Assembly: GCA_009363875.1 (NCBI GenBank)
Contig: CM018691.1
Coordinates: 6,331,977 to 6,395,976, forward strand
Direction: 5' to 3'
DNA length: 64,000 bases
DNA from: Mikania micrantha
Taxonomy: Eukaryota > Streptophyta > Magnoliopsida > Asterales > Asteraceae
The position numbers were made by a program, and so were the translations under genes. The notes below the pieces were generated by a model, which was not told the DNA's origin, did not search any database, and saw only the letters and a program-made list of their open reading frames with translations. Each line of letters begins with the position of its first letter. The stretch's first letter is position 1. This document shows positions 1-11,800 of the stretch, one piece after another.

Positions 1-2770
1 ACTTCACCCCTACTACATTCTTACCAGCAGGTAGTGAAGTAAGATCCCAGGTCTTATTCTTCTTTAATGCTTCCATTTCCTCCCTCATGGCTGACTGCCA
101 TTCCTGTTTGGAAGAAGCCTCATTGTAGGTCATTGGATCGCTTATGGTGAGAGCAAACAGCTGTGTTTCCTCATCTGTTAAGTCTTCACCGGTAGTGTAG
201 TCTCTAAGCCAGGTGGGTGGCCTACTGGTTCTTCTTGATGGACCGGGTGATACATGAGGTATGGGGTCTGGTACTGGTGGGGTTCGGCTGGTGCTTGGTA
301 TATTTGTGACAAAAGGTGGTTGTGAAGTGGATGGTGTATCATTTTGAGTGGTGGGTTGAATTTGATTGAGGAGAGTGTGGTAAGAGGTTTTCCTCTACAT
401 CGTAGGTGTGGGCTGGAAATGGGTCGGTGAAAAGTGTAGGGTCAGGCTCTTGTGCTTTAGTCCCATCATTGGACCACTGCCATGCTCCTTCCTCATTGAA
501 AGTAACATGTTTCTGTACGGTGAATTTCTTTGTGGCAGGAATGTACAGCCTATAGCCTGGGCCGTGCTGACTGTATCCTACCATGATACATTTTTCTGAC
601 CTGTTGTCTAGTTTTTGTCTCCCATGTGATGGTGTCAGACTATAGGCAGTACTGCCGAAGACTTTTAGATGGTATACCGATGGCTTGTACCCTGACCATG
701 CCTCTATTGGAGTTTTGTTGGGTCTGGATCTTGTGGGTGACCGGTTTAGCAGGTAAACCGCTGTGGCTACCCCTTCGGCCCAGAGGTTATTAGGTAGTCT
801 CTTCTGCTTTAGCATGCTCCTAGTAAGACCCATTACGGTCCGGTTCTTCCTCTCGACCACCCCATTATGTTGAGGGGTGTAGGGTACAGTAAGTTCCCTC
901 CTGATCCCTTGTCTCTTACAGTATTGATCAAATTCATTAGAGCAAAACTCGCCTCCTCTATCCGTTCTTAGGACCTTGATGCGGCTTTCACTTTCTAGTT
1001 CCACCGCCGCCTTGAAGGACTTGAAGTGCTCAAAGGCTTATGACTTGTGCCCTAGAAAATAGACCCAGTTCATACGTGTATAGTCATCTATCAGTAGGAG
1101 ATAATACATGTTTCCCCCTAAGCTGGTTGCTTGCATTGGCCCGCACAGGTCTGCATGGATTAGTTCAAGTTTTGAGGTGGCCTTCCACGAGTGGGAGTTG
1201 AAGGGCTGCTTGTGTTGTTTTCCCATTATGCATCCCTCGCAGTGGTTGGTGGTGCTAATCTGTGGTAGCCCTCTTACCATTCCACTGTCAGCTAGGTGTT
1301 TAAGGCCTTGGAAATGTAGGTGCCCATATCTTAGGTGCCATAGCCGAGATAGGTTGCTAGTGACCTGGTCTTGGCTCGATTGGTAGCCGGTATCTTGTGA
1401 GGCATCAAGTAGGAACATGTTGTTGGACGAGACCTTGATGGTCATTAGGCTGGTGCCTGCTGTCTTGTTCTTTATGCTGCACCTATCATCATCGAAAGTG
1501 AGGGAGTAGCCCTTCCTCATTAGTTGGCCTACGCTTAGCAGATTGTACTCGAGTTTGGGGGCGAAGTAAACCTCATCCAGCAGCTTGTATCTGTCACCTT
1601 TCATGGCAATCTTCACTGTGCCCTTGCCTTCCACACCCAATTTCTTCTTGTCTCCGAGATTGACTTCCAACTTGAAGGTCTCGTCTAGATCTGTAAAGCT
1701 TTCTTTGTGGCCGGTCATGTGATTTGAGCACCCGGAGTCCAGAAACCAGAGATGTGAATTATTTCTGTCATTCTCCGTACTGGCCACCAGTGCTAGGTTT
1801 TCCTGTTCATTGGGGTTCTCGATTGGGGCCTGCGCAAAGAAGAGGTGTGGTTCCTCATGAGCCGCCTGTTCCCGTGGTGTCTCTTCCGTTATCTGTGCCT
1901 GGTTCTCCTCATTGAACCAGCAGTCTTTCTTGACGTGCCCGAACCTGTTGCATATGTGGCATTGAGGGCCGCGGTTTCTCTCGAGTATCTTCCTCGGCCT
2001 CTCCCTCGGCCGGCATTGCGGCCCCGGCCTCTGAGGCTTGAGGAGGTTCGAGATGGTTCTTGGATGACCTGAAGGGCTTGCTCTTCAGATCTCTCAGGAT
2101 GGTTGTTGGTTCTACTGTTCAGTCTGGCCTCCTGGGACTGCAGCGATCCCATGAGTCTGATGGGAGTCAGTCTGGTTAGATCATTTGACACTTCAATGGA
2201 GGGAACTATGTAATCAAACCGAGGGGTGAGGCTCCTTAGTATCTTTTCTACTATGGCTTGGTCAGTCACCGGTTCTCCGTATGATCTTCTTTGGCTCACG
2301 ATTGTCATCACTCAGGAGAAGTAGTCGCCGACTGCTTCATCGTCCTTCATGCATAGGTTCTCAAAGTCCCGTCTGAGGCCTTGAAGTTTGATTGCTTTCA
2401 CCTGGTCGTCGCCCTGGTATTCCATCTTTAGGATCTCCCATGTCTCTTTCGCTGAATTGGCAGCGGCTATGCGGGAGAACAGCTAATCGTGAACCGCTTG
2501 CTGAAGTATGGCCATCGTGTGCACATCCTTCTTCTGAGCTGCCTTCAGTCGAGCTTGATCGGTGTCTGCTACGTTTATCCCGGATTCCACCAGGTCCCAG
2601 AGATCTCTCAAGCGAAGGATCGTCTTCATTCTTATAGACCAGAAATCGTAGCCTTCTCCTTTGAACGTGGGAATAGGTGTGGGTTGGGTTGGTACGGCGC
2701 CGGTGGGTTCGGCCATTGGAGAGGTGGCTTGGTCGGAGGGTGATGTTGATGGTGGTGGCTCTGATACCAT
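1..2770 (-). pseudogene. Copia gag-pol polyprotein, broken
   Basis: Gag begins at the ATG that overlaps the primer binding site. A CCHC knuckle (C-X2-C-X4-H-X4-C) is encoded around 1930-1965, the protease active site DSG at about 1730, an H-X4-H...C-X2-C integrase zinc finger at about 1220-1330, and integrase D,D,E residues in LCGPM, TDRGGEF and the QHNGVVERKNRT context. The frame is broken by stops near 2482 (TAG), 2311 (TGA) and 1037 (TAA), by a frameshift near 1980 just before the knuckle, and by another near 340-360. TAG and TGA fit C-to-T decay. The typical plant reverse transcriptase start, with its conserved tryptophan, follows at 1-110. Function was reverse transcription and integration of the element; this copy is dead unless helped in trans. 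Confidence 0.9.
2757..2769 (-). other. Primer binding site (initiator tRNA-Met type)
   Basis: On the minus strand this reads TGGTATCAGAGCC, the classical plant Copia primer binding site complementary to the 3' end of initiator tRNA-Met. It lies one base inside the LTR. An in-frame ATG (A at 2770) overlaps it and opens gag. Confidence 0.9.
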
Positions 2771-2969
2771 TGATGGTTCAGAGAAGATAAACGAAAGACA
2801 ATTAATAAAGACTGAGAACTTGATTTTTATTATGTATATTGAGATCAATTCAATACAAGCACATATATTCTCCTTATATAGAAGAAAAGAAACAGACTAA
2901 CAACTTCTTAACCACCGTACAAACAGATTTAACTATCTCTAACTAACTTTGTTTGAAGTATCTTCATCA
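2771..2969 (-). repeat. 5' LTR of the Copia element
   Basis: The stretch next to the primer binding site begins with TG on the plus strand at 2771 (CA end of the LTR on the element strand). A TATA-like TATATAAG lies on the minus strand at about 2873-2881, as expected for a Copia promoter. The far boundary is tentative. Confidence 0.65.
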
Positions 2970-3129
2970 AGTTTGACCTGCTCCTTTTGTCTAAAATTAT
3001 TTAACTTTTTTATGAATAGTTGTCATATAATTATAAAAGGTACATTATATAAATTACAAATTATTAAAAAAATAGCCACCTACGACTAGCAGAGATGTGA
3101 ATAAACAGAACTGTAAAACTGATACTTAC

Positions 3130-6100
3130 TCATGCTTGTGCACCTCACAAGTCTCTTCAACATCGACACGCTCAACATCATAGAGATGACAGATGTCATG
3201 TAATGCATCATCACATGCAGCACAGTCTTTCCCCTTTCGGCTCTTCCATATTTGGTTAAAACGAGCATTCTTCGCCAAAAGCTGGTGCACATATGTTGCA
3301 ACAAATCCAGAATCCAATATAACTATCATTTTTATAAAGAATGGGGATGGAATTTAATATCAAGGGCTCTAAAAAGGAAGTCAGTAATTTGGCAAATTTG
3401 GCTAATGCTAGTGTTTGTGATAATTAAAGTAAGTTCATATATCAATATAAGGGTAACAAAGACAAAAACCCAATAGGCAAACTGATGAGCAAAGCGGATA
3501 TCTAATACTATTTTAATAGAACACACAACATCAAAAGCTTTTCTGTCTATTCAATAGAATAAGAAAAACATTCAACGACATACATAAAAGAAGCAAACTT
3601 GCATGTGAAATAAAACTACCCACTATCACTTGTCACTTGGCTTCCACTACTTTACCGTAAACAAGTAAAAACAGCTATCAGCAGACATGGACAAACAACT
3701 GGATATTGCTCATTTATCACAAACATTAACATTAAGTTTTCCAAGCCACCTGTGAGTCATATATAGGACCAGAAAAAGTTTATATTTAGAAATAAGTAAA
3801 TCATTGCAGTGTATTATATCCATTTCACACAGAACATCAAGAGGTTCAACAGATTTAGAATTAATAAACGATCGAGTTCTTGAATTAGTGAAAAACGACA
3901 AGAAATCACCAATCTACTGAATTTGTGCTAGAAGTGGCAAAATGGTGTGGTGGCATGTTGGGTAATGGGGCGGGTTGGGCCAACCCACAAGGTCATAACA
4001 CTTTTTGTTTTTTAGGTTTTGCAACTAACTAATGTACTAATTATGAGGACAAAAATTATATAACTACAATAGTTTCTTAATAAATATTTGAAACATTGTA
4101 ACATTTGACACTTTAAGAAACCTTAGACGCATTTAAACAGATTAACACGTCCAATCCGTTCTAATGTTAGCATATTTTTTATATATTATACATTAACCCG
4201 TTTTTAATCTGAATTGACCCGTTTACATATAATCAGGCTAAAAATGACACCTGTAATTTATGCTATATAATAGAAAGCCAGGATTCGACTACACCAGATG
4301 CAATACAACTTCAAGTACAATGCATACAACGTACTGCAATAACTAATATGGCAGTCATTTAGCCATATTAATAGCAACACTTTCTTACACAATACGCTAG
4401 CAATATTATGGCTTATAGTCCTCCCTCTCTCTAGATACTAGTTGGGAAAAAGCTTGTTATATATAACTTTCTTAAATCACCTCACATTAAAGAAAACATT
4501 ATGCATTATAAATTAACATGATGCAAAAGTAGGGGGAAAATCAAACAGAGAAAATACAGATTAAATGATAAACTTAAGCAAAATATATTAGCATGCAATA
4601 ACATCCATAGTGGGCACAGAAGTTGAAATAACCATGTTACCATGGTGCCTAAATTAAGAGTAGAAACATAGAATAGAGGAGATGAAACTGAAATTAGCAA
4701 AATAGGTGCTGATTATACCTCGTGTGTTTCTTTAGCTTTTAGCAGCAAATGCTTCTGTTTCTGCTGGAAAAATACAAAGAACACCAACCTTAAAAAAAGC
4801 TTCAGCAGAAAAATAGATGAGAATCATATACAAAGAAAGTGTATTTGTCATAACACTATTGTGAAAAGGTTGCAGCTCACACTATATGCATGTGCTAAAA
4901 TGAGGATAGATTTTGTTGAACATAAAAACTGGTAAGTAATCAAACCAGCATGGTATTGAACATCAAAGCATCATAAGAACACAGGATTATGACTTAAAAT
5001 TATTTTTGTATCATTGTGGAATGAAAAAAGGTATTCCATAATCCACCCTGCTTATTATCTTTTGTATAAACATAATCTAATAAAATCTTAGAAAACAGGA
5101 GAGAAAGCTATATAAATGTGAAAAACTGAAAATTATGATTATGAACATATAAGTTACAAGCTTTACAACACCCCTAAGCCCTAACTAGGAGTTTATACTA
5201 ACTGAATAAATGGTATACCTAATAGTCTGATATACAACTAACTATCTACCTGCATCTAATTTTAACTATATTCTTAACACTGCTATCATTTCTTGAGTAA
5301 TACTTATAGAAGGCCTACGCCATATGCTAAGTTGCAAACTCTCAATTGAGCATTAGAAAGATGGTAAAAAGATTTATCAGGAGACAAACTAGTTTTCGGA
5401 TCAACCAGACAAATCAAGATACTTAATATCAGCATAAGCAGTTAAGCACAGTATACACTGGTGTGCAATTTAGCAAAGACCATAAAATTAGCAACATAAT
5501 TATATGTGGGATACTGATGCAAGATGTTAACTACTGGGCAAAGACAATATCTTACATTGTCAGTCTTATTACTACGCCTTTGGTCCTTGTGTTTTGCTTT
5601 AAAACCAAGTGCATCAGCAGAATTAGGCGGCTTCACGAACGGTAAACAGCATGAACAATTGAAACATATAATATTTTTATTGATTACAAACAAGCATAGG
5701 CCAGCAAGATTTCAAGTTTTCAGATATCACCTTATTAGCCACAAATTGAAGAATATCAACAACATCAGAGCTGCTCGCAGTATCAATATGTTGTGCAAAT
5801 AATATTTTAGGCTTCAATTCCTCAACTACAGTATGACAAAATGCCCCCATCATAATCATCTTTTAGAATCGTCATTCATCATTGTAATAACACTTTGTTC
5901 ATAAATCATCATGCAATTTATGCTAGAGGCTCTCAAAATTTATTAATCTCATAACTTTTTACCAACAAATTATTCGCAAAACAATATTAAAACGATCACA
6001 AACCATCTACAATGCAAAAATCTCGTTAAATGTTACCAGTTACAGTATAACTTGCACGATCAAACGAAATACTAAGTTAACTCTAAATCACCAGAACTTA

Positions 6101-6423
6101 GCCGCTGTTAACACGCGGAACACACGCACCTTTAGACGGTGAATCGTTGATAGATAGCTTCTCCAAATCCAACAATGGCCGTTTCACTGGTCTTTCATTG
6201 ATTTCAAGCCCTGATTACACCAAAACATAAGCGGAATCATCGAAAACAACAATCAGAGCTTCAATCTTGAAGTTAGTCAGCTCTATAAACGTATAACGAT
6301 CCTATGTATAAACTCACAAAAAGCTTCAATTGGCGACTGGTAGCTTTTTCGTTTGACCCTAACAATCACAGGCTTGTTATCGTTCAACAGAGCCGTCGAT
6401 GGATTCACCGTCTCTTCAACCAT
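3130..6423 (-). CDS. RDM4: RDM4/DMS4-like (Iwr1-type) protein, 5' six exons
   Basis: Six exons can be joined with GT-AG introns and consistent phases: 6318-6423, 6130-6210, 5731-5825, 5556-5630, 4719-4760 and 3130-3281 (183 codons plus 2 nt). The product starts MVEETVNPS, then a KPVIVRVKRK segment, then F-W-L-E-I-N-E-R-P-V-K-R-P with the Trp codon split across intron 1, and ends in an NARFNQIWKSRKG segment followed by a CHLYDVERVDVEE segment. These blocks and their order are what I know from Arabidopsis RDM4/DMS4, a relative of yeast Iwr1 that helps nuclear import or assembly of RNA polymerases II, IV and V and acts in RNA-directed DNA methylation. The acidic Iwr1 C-terminal part is not in the window: exon 6 ends in phase 2 at a GTAAGT donor and the Copia LTR lies about 160 bp downstream. 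Exon 5 has a tandem CAGCAG acceptor (one extra Gln possible). Whether the gene is intact cannot be told from here. Confidence 0.82.
3935..4260. repeat. Dispersed MITE-like repeat in RDM4 intron 5 (three related tracts)
   Basis: The tract contains ATGGGGCGGGTTGGGCCAAC-type words and ends with AACCCGTTTTTAATC/GACCCGTTTACATA. Related tracts lie at 6600-6965 and 19745-20140 in the other orientation, with words such as CGGGTCAAGATGG and CTATTTGTTTACTTA. It looks like an old dispersed non-coding element; its ends are not resolved. Confidence 0.45.
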
Positions 6424-8819
6424 TGGTAAATCTGCGGTGAAAGATGCGAGATGTAAAGGACATCGATAAGATGAGGCTTTTGTACTTTGGAGTGAATCAA
6501 TGCAAAATAATGAAAAATTTGTTATTTGCAAGATAAATCTAATTAACTTTTTTTTTAATACAAAATGTTACGATTAAAACTATATTTTGAGGATCAATGG
6601 TATGATCAGAGGTGCAAACCATTGTAGTACAAGTGTGATAAAATTGAATGGGTTGAGATGAATAACACTTAAACATAATACGGGTCAAGATGGATAACCT
6701 ATAAAGTAAAAATCATATAAACGCAATATATTCAAACATTTAAGAATGATTAATAACCTATTTGATGAAAAAATCACGAAAAATTATCATAATTGACTAT
6801 TTGTTTACTTATAGCACATTTTAACTTAAATTAAATTGATGGTTTTAAAAACAATTCATTTAGAGCCGAACTGAGTTTGCTTAAAACTCGTTTCTGACAT
6901 GCACCCATCATGACTCGAATCCAGTTTGACTCATTACCCACCTGACTCTACCCGCCCATTTTGTTATGTATAGTATGATTAGAAAAATGTATGAAGTTGA
7001 AACGGAGCGGTTATATATATTGAAATGTTGATGGCATGCCTTCATGTATTGATGTGTATATTTAACACACTTGTTCGTTTCAGAAATTAATTTAAAATTA
7101 TCATATAAACCATAAAACAAATTATTACAAGTGAAGAAGAAAAAGTAAAATATGAAAAATAAAACTGCTTTTGCTTTGTTATTGGTTTACACCCTTAATC
7201 GTTTCTCAAAAGAAAAGAAAATAATGGATAAATGCATCAAGTGATTCTATGTTGTCTTTACGCTCTCGTTTTGTCATGGGAACACTCAAAAGAAAACAGA
7301 AAAGGATAATTGTATGTGTTCATATAACTACTCGTATGGTATGCTATCGCTTAAATTTTACACCATTATTTCTTGAATCCAAAAGGAAAAAAATAATAAA
7401 TCTATGTATCAAGTGATTAACCCTCCGCTATCATAATTCATACTTCTTGTCATAGACGGTAATATCTCAATCTAGTAAAATGATTGTTAATACTAATAAC
7501 AAATCAAAAGTTTATTATTTTTTTCTTTTTACCTGTTGAAAATGACACGTCATTTTACTTGATGCCGATTGTACAAATGCGACGTCTTTTTGATGATTTT
7601 TATTTTTATACGATCCATTAGACTTCAACGCTGCTCATACTTATTACTCACCAACTCTATTTTAGTATTTTATTTAAATAAAACTGAGCCTTATTATAAT
7701 GTTAGGATTGTATTATTACACAATGTAGGAAAGAAACATGAATGAAGGTAGTCAATTATTTTAAGCAAACCTATTTTCATAACAAACTAGACCTACTAAA
7801 TACTAATTTATTCTAAAAGGATCACATAATTGACAAGTTAGGCTGTCAATTGCTAAATGCTAAAAAAATACATCATTTTTTAAAACATAGTGTCTTAAGT
7901 TAGAGACTATAATAGTGTCTTTAATTATGGAATAGACGCGCTATAAATAAGCATTATACTTCTAATTTATTTTATATATGAGAGTAAAATGTCATTTTTA
8001 TCCTCATGGTTTGACAACTTTTGTCATTTTAGTCCAATAGTTTAAATTTTGTCATTTTGGTTATTATGGTTTCATTTTATCGTCATTTTCGTCTATGTGG
8101 ATTTTTGTCATTTTAGTCCAAAAGTTTAAATTTAGTTGAACTAAAATGACAATAAAATAGAAATCTTAATGACTAAAATGGCAATAAAATGAAACCATAA
8201 TGACAAAATTTGCAAAATTTAAACTATTAGACTAAAATGGCAAAAGTTGCCAAACCATAGGGACTAAAATGACATTTTATTCTATATTTGAGAAACATAA
8301 ACTAATCATAGTGCATAATAATCATAATATATAACACACAAGAGAATCATTGCAAGGTAACAATGGTATTTTAGAAAAAAGATATAACGATATGTCACAT
8401 AGATAAATTTATAACTGTGTGTTAGGATTATCTAGTATTTACGAGTGGAGATGTTAGGGTATATATGCACGCGAAAGCAAAAAACACACAATCAACGATC
8501 AAACACATAAAGTAAATGAACACGAGAACAAATGGGTTTATCATGATTTGGTTAGATTGACCCACATTCATAGGCTGCAACCAACAAAACTTTTATTACT
8601 TTCTATCTCACTCGTTACTAGCAAAGCCATTTGTATTTATAGTAACGAATCATCCCTAGAATTCAAGAGCTCAAACCCCATTGATGTAAAAAAAATGTTG
8701 TTAAAAAACATTATCCAGTATAGTAATTTATCTTGGGAACAATTCCAATTCTAACATAAAAATATATAAAGCAATTGCAAAATTTAGTTATAAAGGCAGA
8801 ACACAAACTGGAGCAGTTA
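6424..8819. other. Intergenic region between the RDM4-like and PES genes
   Basis: No gene is seen. It holds the RDM4-like promoter (just above 6423), a dispersed repeat tract (6600-6965), AT-rich DNA conserved in the second block (about 7100-7980 matches 30955-31850), a foldback MITE (7984-8285) and the 3' flank of PES. Confidence 0.7.
7984..8285. mobile_element. Foldback MITE (long inverted repeat)
   Basis: The left half with AAAATGTCATTTTTATCC and TTGTCATTTTAGTCC is answered by the right half with GGGACTAAAATGACATTTT, so the whole element is an imperfect inverted repeat of about 300 bp. The second block goes straight from the left flank to the right flank near 31830-31860 without it, so it is an insertion private to copy 1. 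The flanks TATATGAGA and TATATTTGAGA suggest a short target duplication of about 9 bp. Confidence 0.8.
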
Positions 8820-11800
8820 TCAACTGGAGTTTGAAGTAGTTTTCTTGCTTTTTTGAATATTTTTCTTCCTTGTCTTAAGGGCTTCCACATTTGCCTTTTT
8901 CCTTCCTTGGGAAATCTGGAAAAGCAAACCTAAATAGTATTATTATTTGAGCTTAAAATTTATGTTTCTCATTATAAATAACGGATATTTGGTTTTCTTT
9001 AAAACGGCTAAATCACACACCCTTTAACACTACTCCTAAATTAACAACATTGACCCAACCAAAAACAACCTGAAACAGGGTTGGCTAGCATATAACACAA
9101 CCACCTCAAATGTGTTTTTTTCTAAAATGATGGTCAACGATGTCATGGCAAAATACAGCCTTGTTTTGCTTGACTCCCATTTATAGCCATCTCCCTTCTC
9201 AAATTTTGAAAATTACATTCAATCTTTACGCATATAATATATATATATATGTGTGGGCCATCAATGGACCAAAGTAAAATTGCACTAATTTTAACGTTAT
9301 TTTACTTATTATGTGAAAATAACGTTAAAAGTGTCGAGATGATTAACTTCAAACGTTAACTATGAACCGGGGACTCCTTCGAAGCAACCTCTCTATCCCA
9401 ACTGAGATAGGGGTAAGGTTTGTGTTCATCCTTCCTCCCGACCTTACTAAAAAGTGGGAATATACTAGGTAAGTTTGTTTGTTTATATATTTGTAGCATA
9501 GTATTAACTATTAGCATACCAGCATATATTTTTTTTGCCATTGCTACCTTTTAGCTCATTTTTTGCATCTTGTGCCTTTAATTCTGTAGATAGTTGTAAT
9601 TATACTATAGACGAAATCAAACTTACCTTGATGGCTTCGTAAAGTCTCCTCTTTTTGCGAGACATCGAAACCTTGATCATATTCTCATCATCCTGAACTA
9701 ATTGCTCTGGATGAGACATATCATCTGTATCTTCTTCACCATTGTTACTACTTTCAGGAACTGATGTGTACTGCATCCCTTCCATTTCCTTTTTTAGTTC
9801 TTGATGGTACTGTCTTTCATGAATCATCATCTGCATCCAACCCAAAATCCCGTTACGCAATTAACTTAATTTCCGGCAAAAAAATTGCAACCGAACAAAA
9901 ATTCAACGACATGTTTAATTTAGTTTTGAACAAAACAGTTGCTGAAAAAATGAACAAATTTGTAAATAACTGAACCATTTTTTTTCTCTCGGCGGTTTCT
10001 TTAGCTTTTGTCCGGTCGAGAATCCCTTCAGCAAGAAGATTCTGGGCATTATCAATATCGTCTTGTTCGCCTCCTGGCATTGGGAGGATTTCTTTTCTTG
10101 CAGCTGCTTGAAGCCTTTTAATGGTTTCTGCATACTCTGGTACATATCCTTCTGCTTCATTGTCAACAAATGGTGACAAATGTGGTGGTAGAACCCTAAA
10201 TGACAAAAAAAAATATTTACCATCTAATTTATTAATAATTAATAAAAATGTAAAAACAATGTTTTTTGTTTTTGGGAAACATACTTTCCAACCATGTAAT
10301 CTTCAGTTGGTAATATGATTCGTGCATTTATGCAGTCAAATACCCATTGTGGCTGTATATAGTCTCTTGAAATAAACCGATGGCCTTGAGTTGGCCTATC
10401 AACAATCTACAAAAAAACTTCAACATAAGATGATAAAATATTGGCATCAAAACAAGATTTCACGGTAATAATTAACATACTTGATAATTGATGTCTTGGT
10501 TAGATTCTCCAAATGGGGCTCCATCTCCATCCCATGAAACCACACCACCAAATGCAGTAATCACAAATAACAATGATTCTCTTGGAACCTGAACAAAAAT
10601 AAACAGACACACCGACAATGTAAGTGTAACATGCAATATTAGAGTTGTAAATGAGCCAAGCCGCTTGTGAGATACTCGCTCACTAAAATCATGAATCAAG
10701 CTCCAACCTATTGAAGCTCATTTGATAAACGAGCTCAAGCCCGAGCTTCATACATAGAACTTGATTAGACTAGCGAGCCTAAATGAGCCTATAATTTATA
10801 TACTTTGTATTTGATATGTTAAACATATATAACCATAATAATAATTATTGTATATAATTTACGAAAAACAAAATTCAAAAGAACACTCCTCACTTTGGAG
10901 AAAATTAAGAAAACTCATACTAACCAATCAATTTTTAAAAAAAAAATTTCATGATGTTTTATTATTAGCTTAGAAATGTTATAAACAAGAAAAAAAATTT
11001 AATAAAAATATCTAGATCACGAAGTTACGTATATGTAATCTATATAAAGTTACATATATGTAACTTGAAAATGTAGTTTACAAGTTACTTATATGTAATC
11101 AATGAGTTACATATATGTAATAACATGAATTACGTATATTTTTTTCTTTTTGTTAACAAATCTAACCTTATAATAAAACAAAATGTAAAATAAAAAACGA
11201 AAAACGAAATTGATTAATAACAATTGTGATTAGTTTTCTAAGTTTTCTCAAATACGAAGGTTTTCTATGGAACCTCTGTGTTACATATAAAAAAGTATAT
11301 TTATGTATATATAAAACTATATAACTAATAAAAAATCAATATCAAAAAATAATTAAATAACCAAAAAGTAGTTAAGAAGCCGAGCTCAAGCTTGAAGTCC
11401 CAACCCCCCTGCTGCAAATTCCCAGATCAAACAAAGATATACGAACAAAAGAAAAATTCAATCTTTATTGATTAAAAAGTTGGTACAAGAAAACCTAAAA
11501 CATTAACCCCTATTTATAATAAAACCAAACATAAAAAGTCAAAACTCTATCCCTAAACTTCTGCCAAAACAAAACAAAACTTATCTAAAAACTCAATCCT
11601 AATCTAAACTTTAAACTCAAATAGATAAACCAAAACCAAATTAAATAAAGCTTTAAACTTTGACCCTTTGACTATCTCAATATTACAAGATTAGTCCAAC
11701 AATCACCCCCCTAATCTTGTAATATTTTGCCTTCTCTTCACAGCAATGCAGGTCCATCTTCATGAGCTTTAGCAAAGCTCAATTCTTCCTCTTTTTCTTT

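Larger units (their letters stand above)
1..2969 (-). mobile_element. Ty1/Copia LTR retrotransposon, 5' part, truncated by window start
   Basis: Reading on the minus strand, the order is LTR (2771-~2969), primer binding site, gag with zinc knuckle, protease, GAG-pre-integrase zinc finger, integrase core and the first residues of the reverse transcriptase region at 1-330. Protease and integrase preceding reverse transcriptase is the Copia order. The rest of reverse transcriptase, RNase H and the second LTR would lie left of position 1. The outer LTR edge near 2969 is a guess (a CA at 2968-2969), because no second LTR is visible for comparison. The element lies immediately downstream of exon 6 of the RDM4-like gene and so appears to be inserted in, or to truncate, that gene. 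Several stops and frameshifts in the coding part show that this copy is not autonomous. Confidence 0.93.
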
